This document shows, piece after piece, positions 33,692 through 44,469 of a stretch of 64,000 bases of DNA (positions are counted from its first letter, which is position 1; each line of letters opens with the position of its first letter). Source of the stretch: Vulcanococcus limneticus LL. Lineage in GTDB: Bacteria; Cyanobacteriota; Cyanobacteriia; PCC-6307; Cyanobiaceae. Below the pieces are notes generated by a model that searched no databases, had not been told where the DNA came from, and saw only the letters and a program-made list of their open reading frames with translations. The position numbers and the translations under genes were made by a program. Location: assembly GCF_002252705.1 (NCBI RefSeq), contig NZ_NQLA01000008.1:21432-85431 (forward strand), written 5' to 3'.

Positions 33692-34500
33692 TGGTGTCTC
33701 GGCCAGTAATCACCAGCGAGCTGGAACAGCGCATCCAGCTCCTGTTGGCCGATGAGAGCCATCGGGGCCATCCGCTACGGGATGCACTGGAGGAACTCTG
33801 GCTGAGTTTGCACACCCACATTGCCGATCTCGAGGCGATCGCCCAGCTTCCCGCAGCATCCCAGGATCAGTCCGACCTCGCGAAGCGGATCAAGAGGCTC
33901 ACCCAGCAATTTGAGCGTCAGGTTCGCCAGCTAGAGCGTGTGATCCGCATCTCCGATCGCTACCAGTCCACCCTCAAGGACCTCAACGCGACACTGCGAC
34001 AGGCCTCGACCCACGATTCCCTCACGGGCATCGCCAATCGCTTGCTGGTAGAGGAGCGCTGCCGTCAGGAAGATGCTCGTGCCGAGCGTAGCGGATCAAC
34101 CTATTCCCTGGCGGTTCTGGATGTGGACCACTTCAAGATGTTCAACGACTGCTACGGCCATGATGTGGGCGATCTCGTGCTAAAGCGGCTCGGCGGAACG
34201 CTCAAGGCCAGCCTGCGCCAGGGAGATCTCTGTGCCCGCTGGGGTGGTGAAGAGTTTCTGGCCCTTCTCCCCGACACCTCCCTCAGCGAGGCAGAGCACG
34301 TGGTGAACCGTCTGCTTGGCAAGGTCCGCCGGCAGAGAATTGAACACGGCAACAAGGAACTGTCGGTCACCGCAAGTGTCGGCGTAGCCGAACATCTGCC
34401 CGGCGAGACCTACGAGGAGACCTTTCGCCGGGCCGATCAGGCCCTGCTGGAGGCCAAAAAGCAGGGCCGCGACCGCTACAGACTGCATCAAGCGACCTGA
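33691..34500 (+). CDS. siaD: SiaD-like diguanylate cyclase
   Basis: 269 aa. An N-terminal helical/coiled-coil part (about 1-105), the SiaC-binding stalk in the known family, is followed by a GGDEF domain with active-site GGEEF (about 186-190). An RxxD inhibitory site (RQGD) lies five residues before it. DSLTGIANR and VLDVDHFKMFND are typical. It should make c-di-GMP when bound by unphosphorylated SiaC. It is the last gene of the operon, followed 19 bp later by the convergent nrdJ. Confidence 0.9.
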   Translation: MVSRPVITSELEQRIQLLLADESHRGHPLRDALEELWLSLHTHIADLEAIAQLPAASQDQSDLAKRIKRLTQQFERQVRQLERVIRISDRYQSTLKDLNATLRQASTHDSLTGIANRLLVEERCRQEDARAERSGSTYSLAVLDVDHFKMFNDCYGHDVGDLVLKRLGGTLKASLRQGDLCARWGGEEFLALLPDTSLSEAEHVVNRLLGKVRRQRIEHGNKELSVTASVGVAEHLPGETYEETFRRADQALLEAKKQGRDRYRLHQAT

Positions 34501-34519
34501 GCAGGCCGCCTGAGGCGGG

Positions 34520-36940
34520 TTAACTCTCCGGCTTGGCCAGGGGCAGCAGGCACTTGTCGGAGTCGCAACCGGCGGGGCCGGCCTCCTGCAGTTCGCCACC
34601 GTCGTAGCGCTGCAGGGCCTCGAAGAAGTCGGCGGTGCGGCGGCGGGTCGCAACCTCGGCCTGGAGCCGCGCGTAGGTGGCGGCATCGATGGGCTCGAAG
34701 GGCAGACGCGGGAAGGTGGCGTTGGCATCAAAGCGGGCCAGCAGCGCCGCCGAGATGTAGCCCTGACCCTCATCGATGGCGCGGTGGATGGCCTCGGCCA
34801 GGGGCTCGATCTCATGCTCGCGGAACTCCACGGTTGCCGAGGTGTTGTGGGCGGTGTAGTGCTGCTGCACCTGCATGTAGAAGTCGAACTGGGCCAGGGC
34901 CGAGAAGTTGTTGATCTCCACGGCATCGGCGCCGGGGAGGTTGGCCCAGCTCACTTCGGTCGGGATCTCCACCAGCCACTCGGTGCAGCGGGGATCGAAC
35001 GGATCATCCAGCAGGCGTCCCTGCTCGTCCTTGTCGGACTGGCTGGGCACGATGGTGTAGCCGTAGTCCATGCAGGCCAGGGCCACCGGATCGTTCTTGC
35101 GGAAGGTGATGCGGCGGATGAAACGCTGGGCCTTGGGGGGGTGCCAGCCGGGCGAGGCACCGGTGAGCAGGCTCTTGGTGCCGGCGGGCTGCACGGTGGT
35201 GCAGCGGTTGGGGCGTCGCAGGCCGTGGCGGTCGCAGTATTCCCACACCGCCTGGTTGACGAACTGCTTCCAACGGCTCAGGTACTCAGCCTCCTTCGCC
35301 TTGAAGGCACGGCCCTCCTCGCTGTCGGGGCGACCGGCCTCCCACCACTTGAGCCAGGGGGTGCCGAAGGCATGCACGAAGAAGTCGAACAGGCCGGTGA
35401 AGCTCACGCCCACGATCGGATCCCAGGCGCGGCTCTGGCGATAGCGCTCCACCTCAAAGCGATGGTTGAGCAGGCAGGCAACCGCCAGGCCACCGGCGGT
35501 GAAGGCCTCCTCCTGGGCCACGTGGTCGTCGGGGTCGATGCGGTTGAGGTGGATCTCCGCCAGGTTGCAGTGGAAGTCGGCGCCGAGAATCTCGCCGCAG
35601 GGGTTGAGGCCGTAGCGGCCGAGGCGGTGCTCCAGCTCCGCCGGCTCGATGCCGGGGTGATGCAGCTGTAGCCAGCGACTCGCCTCCGCCTTGCCCTGGT
35701 CCACATAGATGCCGATGAACTCGGAGCGCAGCTCCGGGGTGGGCAACAGGTCTGCGTTGGAGCGGGCGATGGCCTCGGGGGCGAACTGGATGGCGCCCTC
35801 ACCGCTCTGGAACTGCTGGGTGACGGCCTCCAGCACCGTGGCCCGGTCGGGGCGGGTGTGGAAGACGCGGGTGTGGTTGGCCATGCGCAGGGCATCGCGC
35901 TCGGGGTCGATGCGCCAGTTGCCATCGCTGTCCTGCTGCCAGAGGTTCTCCTTGGCACCGGCGGCGGCCAGATCCTCGGCGGCGAACTGGCGCATGCCGG
36001 CGCTGCGGCGGATGTTGCCCGCCACAATCGTGACGGCAGCCTCATCGATCAGCAGACAGCACTCCACCGAGGTGAGCTGGCGGCCCCGGGCCCGGCCCAG
36101 GATCTGGGCCACCCGGCCGTAGAGATCCTTGAGCTTGACAGGGTTGGCCATGCCGCCAAAGCCCTTGAGAGTTTCGCCCACCGGCCGCACGTCGGAGAGA
36201 TCCACCGACACCTCGATGGGGGCGCTGGGATCGAAGCGGCCGTCGCTGCTGAGCTCCAGCAGCAGCTGGTAGCTGTCCACCCAGCCGCGCCGCGTATCAC
36301 CCACCTTGATGTGAACCCGCTGACCCTCGATCGTGTGGGTGGTGTGATCCTGGCGCAGGGGCGCGGGGGTGGCACCGATGTCGGTAACGCCGGTGATCAA
36401 CAGTTCGTTGTGCACCACCGGCAGCCGGTCGATCAGGTGCGGCTCGATGATGGCGCCGGTACCGCAACCCATCATCGCCAGGTCCATCATCAGCCCGAAG
36501 GCCTCCCAATCCACCAGGTTGGTGGAGGTGCAGTTGTAGGCACCGGAGAAGTTGTGCTGCTGCTCAATCCACTCCGTGCCGCCGATCCACAGCCAGCGGC
36601 CGGAGGGCAGGGCCTTCTGCTGCTGCTGCATGCGGCGCAGCAGCTCCACTTCCTGCTGGTTGAGGTGACCCAGCTTGCGCAGCCCCTCGAGGTTGCGCTC
36701 GGCCACCTCATGCCAACTCTCGCGGCCGTGGGGCGTCTTGCGGGAATAGGTGCGGTAGAAAACCGGGTTGGCGGCGGGCGCGGTGGCGGGGAAATCCAGG
36801 TGGGATCCGATGGAGGGCTGGGCGCGCGCCTGCGGCGTGGCTGGCTGGGCGAAGACCTGCTCAGCGGATCCCTGCTCGGCGGCAGCCAGCTCCGTGGTGG
36901 CCTGCTCGCGCGGGTCCGGGCGCGTGGGGGTGAGGGTCAC
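34520..36940 (-). CDS. nrdJ: Adenosylcobalamin-dependent ribonucleotide reductase (class II)
   Basis: About 806 aa from the GTG at 36940 (VTLTPTRP); the frame is open further upstream, so the start is uncertain. It is a monomeric B12-dependent reductase: active-site Cys in AYNCTSTN, radical-site Cys in NPCGEI, PAGTKSLLTG, and a C-terminal redox pair CDSDKC. It makes dNTPs from ribonucleoside triphosphates and is the reductase typical of picocyanobacteria. No intein is seen. B12 need links it to the riboswitch-controlled permease at the start of the window. Confidence 0.95.
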   Translation of the reverse strand: MTLTPTRPDPREQATTELAAAEQGSAEQVFAQPATPQARAQPSIGSHLDFPATAPAANPVFYRTYSRKTPHGRESWHEVAERNLEGLRKLGHLNQQEVELLRRMQQQQKALPSGRWLWIGGTEWIEQQHNFSGAYNCTSTNLVDWEAFGLMMDLAMMGCGTGAIIEPHLIDRLPVVHNELLITGVTDIGATPAPLRQDHTTHTIEGQRVHIKVGDTRRGWVDSYQLLLELSSDGRFDPSAPIEVSVDLSDVRPVGETLKGFGGMANPVKLKDLYGRVAQILGRARGRQLTSVECCLLIDEAAVTIVAGNIRRSAGMRQFAAEDLAAAGAKENLWQQDSDGNWRIDPERDALRMANHTRVFHTRPDRATVLEAVTQQFQSGEGAIQFAPEAIARSNADLLPTPELRSEFIGIYVDQGKAEASRWLQLHHPGIEPAELEHRLGRYGLNPCGEILGADFHCNLAEIHLNRIDPDDHVAQEEAFTAGGLAVACLLNHRFEVERYRQSRAWDPIVGVSFTGLFDFFVHAFGTPWLKWWEAGRPDSEEGRAFKAKEAEYLSRWKQFVNQAVWEYCDRHGLRRPNRCTTVQPAGTKSLLTGASPGWHPPKAQRFIRRITFRKNDPVALACMDYGYTIVPSQSDKDEQGRLLDDPFDPRCTEWLVEIPTEVSWANLPGADAVEINNFSALAQFDFYMQVQQHYTAHNTSATVEFREHEIEPLAEAIHRAIDEGQGYISAALLARFDANATFPRLPFEPIDAATYARLQAEVATRRRTADFFEALQRYDGGELQEAGPAGCDSDKCLLPLAKPES

Positions 36941-37055
36941 GGAGGATATCGCCAAGAGTGCGGACACCCTAACGCCACCAGTGGGGTGCGCAAGGGACTC
37001 TCGCCACCAGCCACAGTGCCCCTGACCCAAGTCCCCGCCCCACACGGCGCAGGCC

Positions 37056-37748
37056 ATGGAACGCTGCTGCGAGCCCGAGCTGATGGACGATGCCCTGCAG
37101 GTGCAGGCCTACGCCGAGGCCGATTTCAGCGCCGGTGATCAGGCCGTGGTGGAGCGGATCGCGGAGCTGTTCCCAGCGGGGCCAGGGCGGCGGGTGGTGG
37201 ATCTGGGCTGCGGGCCCGGCAACATCAGCTTCCGGCTGGTGGAGCGGTTTGCGGAGGCATCCGTCCTGGGCCTCGATGGCGCCGCCGCAATGCTGGCGGT
37301 GGCCGAGCAGCGGCTGCACCAGTGGCGCCAGGGCCCCGGCGTCGCGCAGCCCGACCGCCTGGCCTTCCGCCGGGCCCTGCTGCCGCTGGCTCCCGGCGAC
37401 GCGCGCGAGCTGGCCGGTGGCTTCACGGCGGTGGTGAGCAACAGCCTGCTGCACCACCTCCACGATCCGCTGGTGCTGTGGCGGGCCGTGGCGAAGCTGG
37501 CCGGGCCAGGGGCGACCGTCTATCTCAAGGATCTGCGCCGGCCCTCCAGCCCCGAAGCGGCCCAGGACCTGCTGGCCCGACACCTGGCCGACGCCCCGCC
37601 CGTGCTGCAGCGCGACTATCTGGCTTCGCTGCATGCGGCCTTCGAACCCGGGGAGGTGGCCGATCAACTGCAGATCACAGGACTGGGGCAGCTCCAGGTG
37701 TGCCCACTCGACGATCGCTACCTGGAGGTGTGGGGACGGCTGAGCTGA
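37056..37748 (+). CDS. Class I SAM-dependent methyltransferase
   Basis: 230 aa with SAM motif I VVDLGCGPGNISFRL (about 47-60), acidic motif II VLGLDGAAAML, and a motif IV-like region AVVSNSLLHHLHDP (about 128). The substrate is unknown; the HHLHDP pattern is common in UbiE-like small-molecule methylases. It is divergent from nrdJ and convergent with corA. Confidence 0.82.
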   Translation: MERCCEPELMDDALQVQAYAEADFSAGDQAVVERIAELFPAGPGRRVVDLGCGPGNISFRLVERFAEASVLGLDGAAAMLAVAEQRLHQWRQGPGVAQPDRLAFRRALLPLAPGDARELAGGFTAVVSNSLLHHLHDPLVLWRAVAKLAGPGATVYLKDLRRPSSPEAAQDLLARHLADAPPVLQRDYLASLHAAFEPGEVADQLQITGLGQLQVCPLDDRYLEVWGRLS

Positions 37749-37761
37749 GGCGAAGGGCCGC

Positions 37762-38877
37762 TCAGATCCAGTGGCGACGCCTGAAGTAGGCGAACAGGCC
37801 AATGGCGATGGCCACCATCACGACCCAGACAACGAAATAGCCAGGCTGCCATTCGAGCTCAGGCATGTGCTTGAAATTCATGCCATAGACACCGACGATA
37901 AAGGTGAGGGGTATAAAGATTGTAGAGATGATCGTGAGCACCTTCATCACCTCATTCATGCGGTTGCTTAAACCCGAGAGGTAGGTGTCGTGGAGTGAGG
38001 CCAGGACATCACGGGAGGTCTCCACCATGTCGATGACCTGAATAGTGTGGTCATACAGATCACGCCAGAAGATGATGATGTCCGGACGCAACAGACTGGA
38101 CTCGCTCTTGCTGATCGCGGCAACCACGTCCCGCAGCGGCCAGACGGCCTTGCGCAGTTTGATCAGGTCACTCTTGTAGTGGTGGATCTCCTGGATGTCC
38201 CCGGGTCTGGGGCCCATCAGGATGCGCTCATCGAACAGTTCGATCTCATCGCCGATCTGCTCCACGGCCAGGAAGTAGTGGTCCACCACCGCATCCATCA
38301 GGCAGAAGGCCAGGTAGTCGGCCCCCATGCTGCGCACCCGGCCAAGGCCTTTGCGGATGCGAAGGCGCACACTGTCGAACACATCACCCTCATCCTCCAG
38401 AAAGGAAATCACGTAATTGGGTCCGAGAATCAGGCTGACATGCTCGGCGCCGACACTGCGGCTGGCGCGGCTGTAGGCCAGCATCTTCAGGGCCACGAAG
38501 CAGTAGTCGGGAAGCTCCTCGCACTTGGGCCGCTGACTGGTGTTGACGATGTCCTCGATCGTCATCGGGTGCAGGCCAAAGCGGCTAGCCAGCGCCTCGA
38601 TCAGGGCGATGTCGTGAATTCCGTTGACCTGGATCCAGGAGACCGTGGCTGTGCCGCGATGGACGGCACAGTCGTCGACGCTCACGTCGTGGGCCTCGTG
38701 AACAACGGCCGCATCGAACTCCAGCAGGTCGATGCGGATGCTCTGGCGCTTGCGCTCGCCGATGAACACGGCGGTGCCTGGAGCCAGGCCCACCTTGCTG
38801 GCGAGCCGGCGACCCGGAACTCCGATGGTGCCTGGCCCGGGCCGCCGCGGGGAACGCGGCAGGTCTGCTGCTTCCAT
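37762..38877 (-). CDS. corA: CorA-type magnesium/cobalt transporter
   Basis: 371 aa with the CorA layout: an N-terminal alpha/beta cytoplasmic domain, a long helix, and two C-terminal transmembrane segments (about 311-331 and 345-363). The signature YGMNF in the loop is at about 332-336, with a basic C-terminus (YFRRRHWI). MTIEDI and SFLEDEGDVFD are family motifs. It imports Mg2+ and can carry Co2+. Starts downstream of the one at 38877 are possible, since the first ~25 residues are Pro/Arg-rich and unlike the family. Confidence 0.93.
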   Translation of the reverse strand: MEAADLPRSPRRPGPGTIGVPGRRLASKVGLAPGTAVFIGERKRQSIRIDLLEFDAAVVHEAHDVSVDDCAVHRGTATVSWIQVNGIHDIALIEALASRFGLHPMTIEDIVNTSQRPKCEELPDYCFVALKMLAYSRASRSVGAEHVSLILGPNYVISFLEDEGDVFDSVRLRIRKGLGRVRSMGADYLAFCLMDAVVDHYFLAVEQIGDEIELFDERILMGPRPGDIQEIHHYKSDLIKLRKAVWPLRDVVAAISKSESSLLRPDIIIFWRDLYDHTIQVIDMVETSRDVLASLHDTYLSGLSNRMNEVMKVLTIISTIFIPLTFIVGVYGMNFKHMPELEWQPGYFVVWVVMVAIAIGLFAYFRRRHWI

Positions 38878-39050
38878 CGACTGGCGGCGCCTGGCACCAA
38901 GGCTAGGTGGGGCGCTTGATCTGAGCTCCTGGCAGGGGTGAGTCGGCTGGTCTGCCTAGGGGAACGGCGGGCGGTGCAAGGGAGCGGTGCCGGGGGGCAC
39001 CACCCCCACACCGCGGGCGCTCCAAACTGGCCTGGAGTGGTTCAGTCCCG

Positions 39051-39467
39051 ATGAGCAGCGCCAGCCCGAGGGAGTCCCGCCAGCCCCAGTCCCCTGGCCT
39101 TCCGGCCGGCAACCCCCTGGTGGGCGGTATCGCCCGGGTGCTGATCGCCCTGGTGTTCGTGCATGCGCTGGTGGGCAAGCTCAGCGGCTTCGGCGCCGTG
39201 GCCGGGAAGATCGCGGCGAAGGGCCTTCCCTTTCCCTCCTTGCTGCTGGGTGCCGCCGTGGTGCTGCTCACCATCGGCTCGGCCCTGCTGATCAGCGGCT
39301 GGCGCAGCCGGCTCGGGGCGGTGCTGCTGCTGGTGTTCCTGATCCCCACCAGCGTGATCTTCCACGGCGAAGTGGGCGATCCGCTGCAGCGCATCCAGCT
39401 GCTCAAGAACGTGGCGATCATCGGCGGCCTGCTGCTGGTGGCCAACGCCCCAGACGCTCGCCGCTGA
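39051..39467 (+). CDS. DoxX-family membrane protein
   Basis: 138 aa, four hydrophobic helices. It has the DoxX features RVLIALVFVHALVGKLSGF near the start, a small-residue-rich second helix, and FHGEVGDPLQRIQLLKNVAIIGG near the end. Family members are linked to oxidative stress or terminal oxidases, but the function here is unknown. It starts 173 bp from the divergent corA gene and is followed after 54 bp by prfC. Confidence 0.85.
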   Translation: MSSASPRESRQPQSPGLPAGNPLVGGIARVLIALVFVHALVGKLSGFGAVAGKIAAKGLPFPSLLLGAAVVLLTIGSALLISGWRSRLGAVLLLVFLIPTSVIFHGEVGDPLQRIQLLKNVAIIGGLLLVANAPDARR

Positions 39468-39521
39468 GACGGAGCCCAAGGGGCCCCAGAGGCGCTGCGG
39501 CTGGCCTGGCAGGCTGGCCCC

Positions 39522-41162
<1,641 letters not shown>

Positions 41163-41242
41163 GCCAGGGGCCAGGATCCACGGCGGGCACGCGGCTCCGC
41201 CAGAATCGTTTGCAACGAAAGGTCACAGCACCTGTCATCCCG

Positions 41243-41521
41243 ATGGCCCGACCTCTCTGGCTCGTTCGGCCTCGCGCCGACGGCGGCAGCGATTACGTGA
41301 GTTTCCAGCCGGCGGCCAGCCGCACCCCTGGCCATGGCGGTAGTGCCATGACCGATCAGCCCGCCACTGGGCTCGACCAGGTGGAGATGCGCGAGGGCAG
41401 CCACCTGCCCCCCCAGATGCCCCTGCTCAAGCGCCGTCAGTGGCTGCCGAGCGATGAGGCCGAACTGCAGAGCCGTCGCCTGCAGCAGGGTGGCTATCGC
41501 CACAGCGAACCGCTGTTCTGA
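41243..41521 (+). CDS. Conserved-looking 92-aa hypothetical protein
   Basis: The ATG at 41243 gives 92 aa; later ATG 41348 is an alternative. It is hydrophilic and ends with a patterned tail (LLKRRQWLPSDEAELQSRRLQQGGYRHSEPLF region). Codon use is host-like and it lies between prfC and a CPP1-like gene in the same direction. I recognise no family. Confidence 0.55.
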   Translation: MARPLWLVRPRADGGSDYVSFQPAASRTPGHGGSAMTDQPATGLDQVEMREGSHLPPQMPLLKRRQWLPSDEAELQSRRLQQGGYRHSEPLF

Positions 41522-41571
41522 GCTGCGGCTCCCTACGCTCGGGAGAGCACGCGCTGCCCGAGGGGCCAGGC

Positions 41572-42291
41572 ATGAACCAGGGAGCCGGATCCGATCCCTC
41601 CGCCGATCGCTCTGGAGATGCCGGAGGCACCCAGCCGTCGCCCTACGAGCGCCTGGGCATCAGCCCCGAGGCCAGTTTCGACGCGGTGCAGGAGGCCAAG
41701 CAGGCCCGGCTGGCCGAGCTGGGCGATGACCCCCAGGCCAAGGCCCGCATCGAGGCCGCCTACGACGCGGTGCTGATGGACCGGCTCAAGGAGCGCCAGC
41801 AGGGCAAGGTGAGCAGCGCAGCCCGCAGCGCCTCCCAGCGGGAGGCCACCCGCCCGGCTCTGGCCACGCCACCCACGCGCCCGGCCTTGCCGGTGCTGCC
41901 TTCCCTTCCGGCCCTGGGTCGCCCTGCCTTTCAGGCGCCCAACCTGAGCCTGCCGCGCTTCGCCCTGGCCGAAGGCCGCGAGCGCTGGTTCCCCCTGGCC
42001 AGCCACGGCGCCCTGCTGGCCCTGCTGCTGTTCGCCCCCGCCGCGTCGGCGGAGCTGGTGCTGGCCCTGGCCACTGGCGTAACGGTGGTCAACCTGCAGC
42101 GGCGCAACGGCCGCCTGCTGCCGGCGGTGGGCTGGAGCGTGCTGCTGCTCAGCCTGGGACTGCTGGCTGGCGGCCTGGCGCTGCAGCTGCTGGATCCAGC
42201 CCTGCCCCTGGGACTGCCGCTGGCCCCCCCGCAGGTGCAGAGCCTGCCGGCGATCCTGCTGTTGCTGCTGGGGGCACTGCTGATCGCCTGA
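41572..42291 (+). CDS. CPP1-like (DnaJ-like domain) membrane protein
   Basis: 239 aa. The N-terminal J-like domain PYERLGISPEASFDAVQEAKQ (about 24-45) lacks the HPD motif, as in CPP1-type proteins. A Pro/Ala linker and three to four hydrophobic helices follow (about 140-239). The plant plastid relative protects protochlorophyllide reductase. In cyanobacteria a role in folding or stabilising pigment enzymes at the membrane is inferred. Confidence 0.83.
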   Translation: MNQGAGSDPSADRSGDAGGTQPSPYERLGISPEASFDAVQEAKQARLAELGDDPQAKARIEAAYDAVLMDRLKERQQGKVSSAARSASQREATRPALATPPTRPALPVLPSLPALGRPAFQAPNLSLPRFALAEGRERWFPLASHGALLALLLFAPAASAELVLALATGVTVVNLQRRNGRLLPAVGWSVLLLSLGLLAGGLALQLLDPALPLGLPLAPPQVQSLPAILLLLLGALLIA

Positions 42292-42331
42292 GCCGCCAGG
42301 GCATCGAGAGCCACGGCAGCCCGGGGCCCGC

Positions 42332-43246
42332 TCAGACCGCCGCCAACTCGGCGATCAGCTCCTCCAACTCGTCGGCCTCCAGGGTGTAGACCTCGTTGCA
42401 GAAGTGGCAGGTGAGTTCGGCCTTGCCGTCCTCGCGCAGGATCTCGCCGAGCTCCGCCTGGCCGAGCAGCTTGAGGGCGTTGACGCTGCGACGTCGGCTG
42501 CAGGGGCAGTGGAACTTGACCTCGGTATGGGCCTCGGCGTCCTCCAGCAGCTGGGGGTCCAGATCCGGGAAGATGTCCTCCAGCAGGGCCTGCAGATTGC
42601 CCTGGCACTCCGCCAGCCGACCACTGAAGCCGCGGATCTCGCGGCAACGATCCTCCAGCAGGGCCACCAGGGCGGGCTCGCGGGCCGCCTTGGGCAACAC
42701 CTGCACCAGCACGCCGCCGGAGCAGCGCACGCCGCTGCTGTCGATCTGCTCGCCCACGAACACCGCCGAGGGGGTCTGCTCAGAGTGGAGCAGGTAGGAG
42801 GCCACGTCATCGCCGATGCCGCCGCTCACCAGTTCCACAGTGGAGCTGAACGGCTCGCCTTCCCCCAGGTCACGCACCACGTGCAGGTAGCCGGTGCCGG
42901 TGGCCGCCTTGAAGTCGAAGTGGTGCAGGCCGTCCGCCTCGGTCACCAGATCCAGCTCCAGACCTGGGTTGCCGACGTAGCCGCGCACGGTGCCGTCGCG
43001 GCCCGCATCCACCATCAGCCCCCGCACCGGCCCATCGGAAGCGATGCGCAGGTTCACCCTGCCGTGGCGCACCTTCATCGAGCAGGCCAGCAGCAGACCG
43101 GCCGTCATCGCCCGGCCCAGCAGCACCGTGGTGAGGAAGGAGAGCTGATGGCGCCGCCGGGCGTAGCGCAGGGTGGTGGTGGTGCTCACCGCCACCAGGC
43201 GGATGCCGCCCCCGGCGGCCGTGGCGCGTACCAGTTGATCGGCCAT
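42332..43246 (-). CDS. hslO: Redox-regulated chaperone Hsp33
   Basis: 304 aa with the Hsp33 N-terminal pattern [27 protein letters not shown], and [18 protein letters not shown] segments. The C-terminal zinc redox switch is HCPCSRRR (CxC, about 248) plus TCHFCNEVY (CxxC, about 282). Oxidation releases zinc and activates holdase function in the cytosol. It lies 32 bp downstream of an ABC ATPase gene on the same strand, so the two may be cotranscribed. Confidence 0.95.
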   Translation of the reverse strand: MADQLVRATAAGGGIRLVAVSTTTTLRYARRRHQLSFLTTVLLGRAMTAGLLLACSMKVRHGRVNLRIASDGPVRGLMVDAGRDGTVRGYVGNPGLELDLVTEADGLHHFDFKAATGTGYLHVVRDLGEGEPFSSTVELVSGGIGDDVASYLLHSEQTPSAVFVGEQIDSSGVRCSGGVLVQVLPKAAREPALVALLEDRCREIRGFSGRLAECQGNLQALLEDIFPDLDPQLLEDAEAHTEVKFHCPCSRRRSVNALKLLGQAELGEILREDGKAELTCHFCNEVYTLEADELEELIAELAAV

Positions 43247-43278
43247 GCCCGTGTCTTCCCTGCCCGCCGGGCCACAAC

Positions 43279-43914
43279 TCAGGGCATCGTACGGAGCGTG
43301 CCCTGCTCCAGGCGCCAGGCGCGGCGGCGGTCCACCACCCCCTCGAACAGTTCGGGCTCGTGGGTCACCACCAGGAGCACCCGCTCGCGGCTGAGCTGGT
43401 CGAGCAGCTGCAGCACCTCGCCCCGCACCGACCAGTCGAGCCCGGCGGTGGGTTCATCCAGCAGCAGCACCTTCGGATCGCGCAGCAGCTGCACCGCCAG
43501 GGCCAGGCGCCGCTGCTGGCCGCCGCTGAGCCGCTCCGGGGCCTGCTGCAAGGACAGCCCCGCCAGACCCACCTGGGCCAGCACCCGCTCCAGCTGCTCG
43601 CTGGCCAGGCGCCGCTGGCCGAGCTTGAGCTCCTGGCCCACCGTGAGCCCAAGGAAATGGCGCTCGGGGAACTGGAACACCAGGCCGCAGAGCCAGCGCC
43701 GCTGGCGGGCGTTGAGGGCGGTGCCGTTCCAGAGAATCGCGCCCCGCTGCGGTTGGGCCAGGCCGCTGATCAGCTCCAGCAGGGTGGTCTTGCCGCTGCC
43801 GCTGCGGCCCGCCACCAGGGCCGGCTGGCCGGGCTCGAGGCTGAGGCTGGCGCCGCGCAGCACCGGCTCCGGCGCGGTGGCCGCCTGGTAGTGGAGGGAT
43901 TGCAGCTCGAGCAT
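43279..43914 (-). CDS. ABC transporter ATP-binding protein (ECF-like)
   Basis: 211 aa. Walker A is [12 protein letters not shown] (about 37-48), Q-loop is [10 protein letters not shown], signature is [12 protein letters not shown], Walker B is [13 protein letters not shown], and the H-loop His is in VVTHEPELF. The QFPE Q-loop is typical of energy-coupling-factor ATPases for vitamins or metals. No permease or substrate-binding gene is adjacent, so substrate and partners are unknown. Confidence 0.88.
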   Translation of the reverse strand: MLELQSLHYQAATAPEPVLRGASLSLEPGQPALVAGRSGSGKTTLLELISGLAQPQRGAILWNGTALNARQRRWLCGLVFQFPERHFLGLTVGQELKLGQRRLASEQLERVLAQVGLAGLSLQQAPERLSGGQQRRLALAVQLLRDPKVLLLDEPTAGLDWSVRGEVLQLLDQLSRERVLLVVTHEPELFEGVVDRRRAWRLEQGTLRTMP

Positions 43915-44007
43915 GGGGGGTGCCGGATCAGGCCGAGGCTGGCCTTCCCGGGCTGGCCCGGGGGTGGCCCCAGCATGTTGGATGGGACCACCGCCGCATC
44001 ACTGCCC

Positions 44008-44466
44008 ATGGAGATCCGCTTCCGCGAGTTCGATCCCTTCAACTGCTGGATCTGGCTGCGCTTCGCGGCGCCCCCGGGCCAGGGGGAGCGCGGCTATGTG
44101 GAGACGGTGTTCGACAGCTGGTTCTTCCTCGGCAAGCTCGGCGGCTTCAACGCCGAAAACCTGCAGGTGCACGAGGAGGGGGCGGACGTGAGCTGGATGG
44201 CCTACGAGGGCGATGGCGCCGAGCGGGCCCTGCCCGCCCTGATGCACAACATGGGCGAGATGGAATACCAGGCCGACTGGGGCCGCTGCTGGGTGGACCT
44301 GGGCACCAGCGATGGGGTGGCCCTCGACGTGCTCATCAACAGCCTTCACCAGCTCAACAGCGACGTGGTGGAGATCCAGGAGCTGCTGATCGGCGGCGTC
44401 AACGACGACTGGCCGGTGGAACAGCATCCCGACAGCCTGTTCCCCCTCGACGACCCCGACACCTGA
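44008..44466 (+). CDS. DUF3531-family protein
   Basis: 152 aa from the ATG at 44008 (MEIRFREFDPFNCWIWL), matching the usual start of this cyanobacterial/plastid family. It is acidic, with EVQY-like GEMEYQADWGRCWVDLGTSDG (about 85-107). No catalytic motif is recognised. The stop is 3 bp before rsmE, so the two form an operon. Confidence 0.85.
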   Translation: MEIRFREFDPFNCWIWLRFAAPPGQGERGYVETVFDSWFFLGKLGGFNAENLQVHEEGADVSWMAYEGDGAERALPALMHNMGEMEYQADWGRCWVDLGTSDGVALDVLINSLHQLNSDVVEIQELLIGGVNDDWPVEQHPDSLFPLDDPDT

Positions 44467-44469
44467 GCC

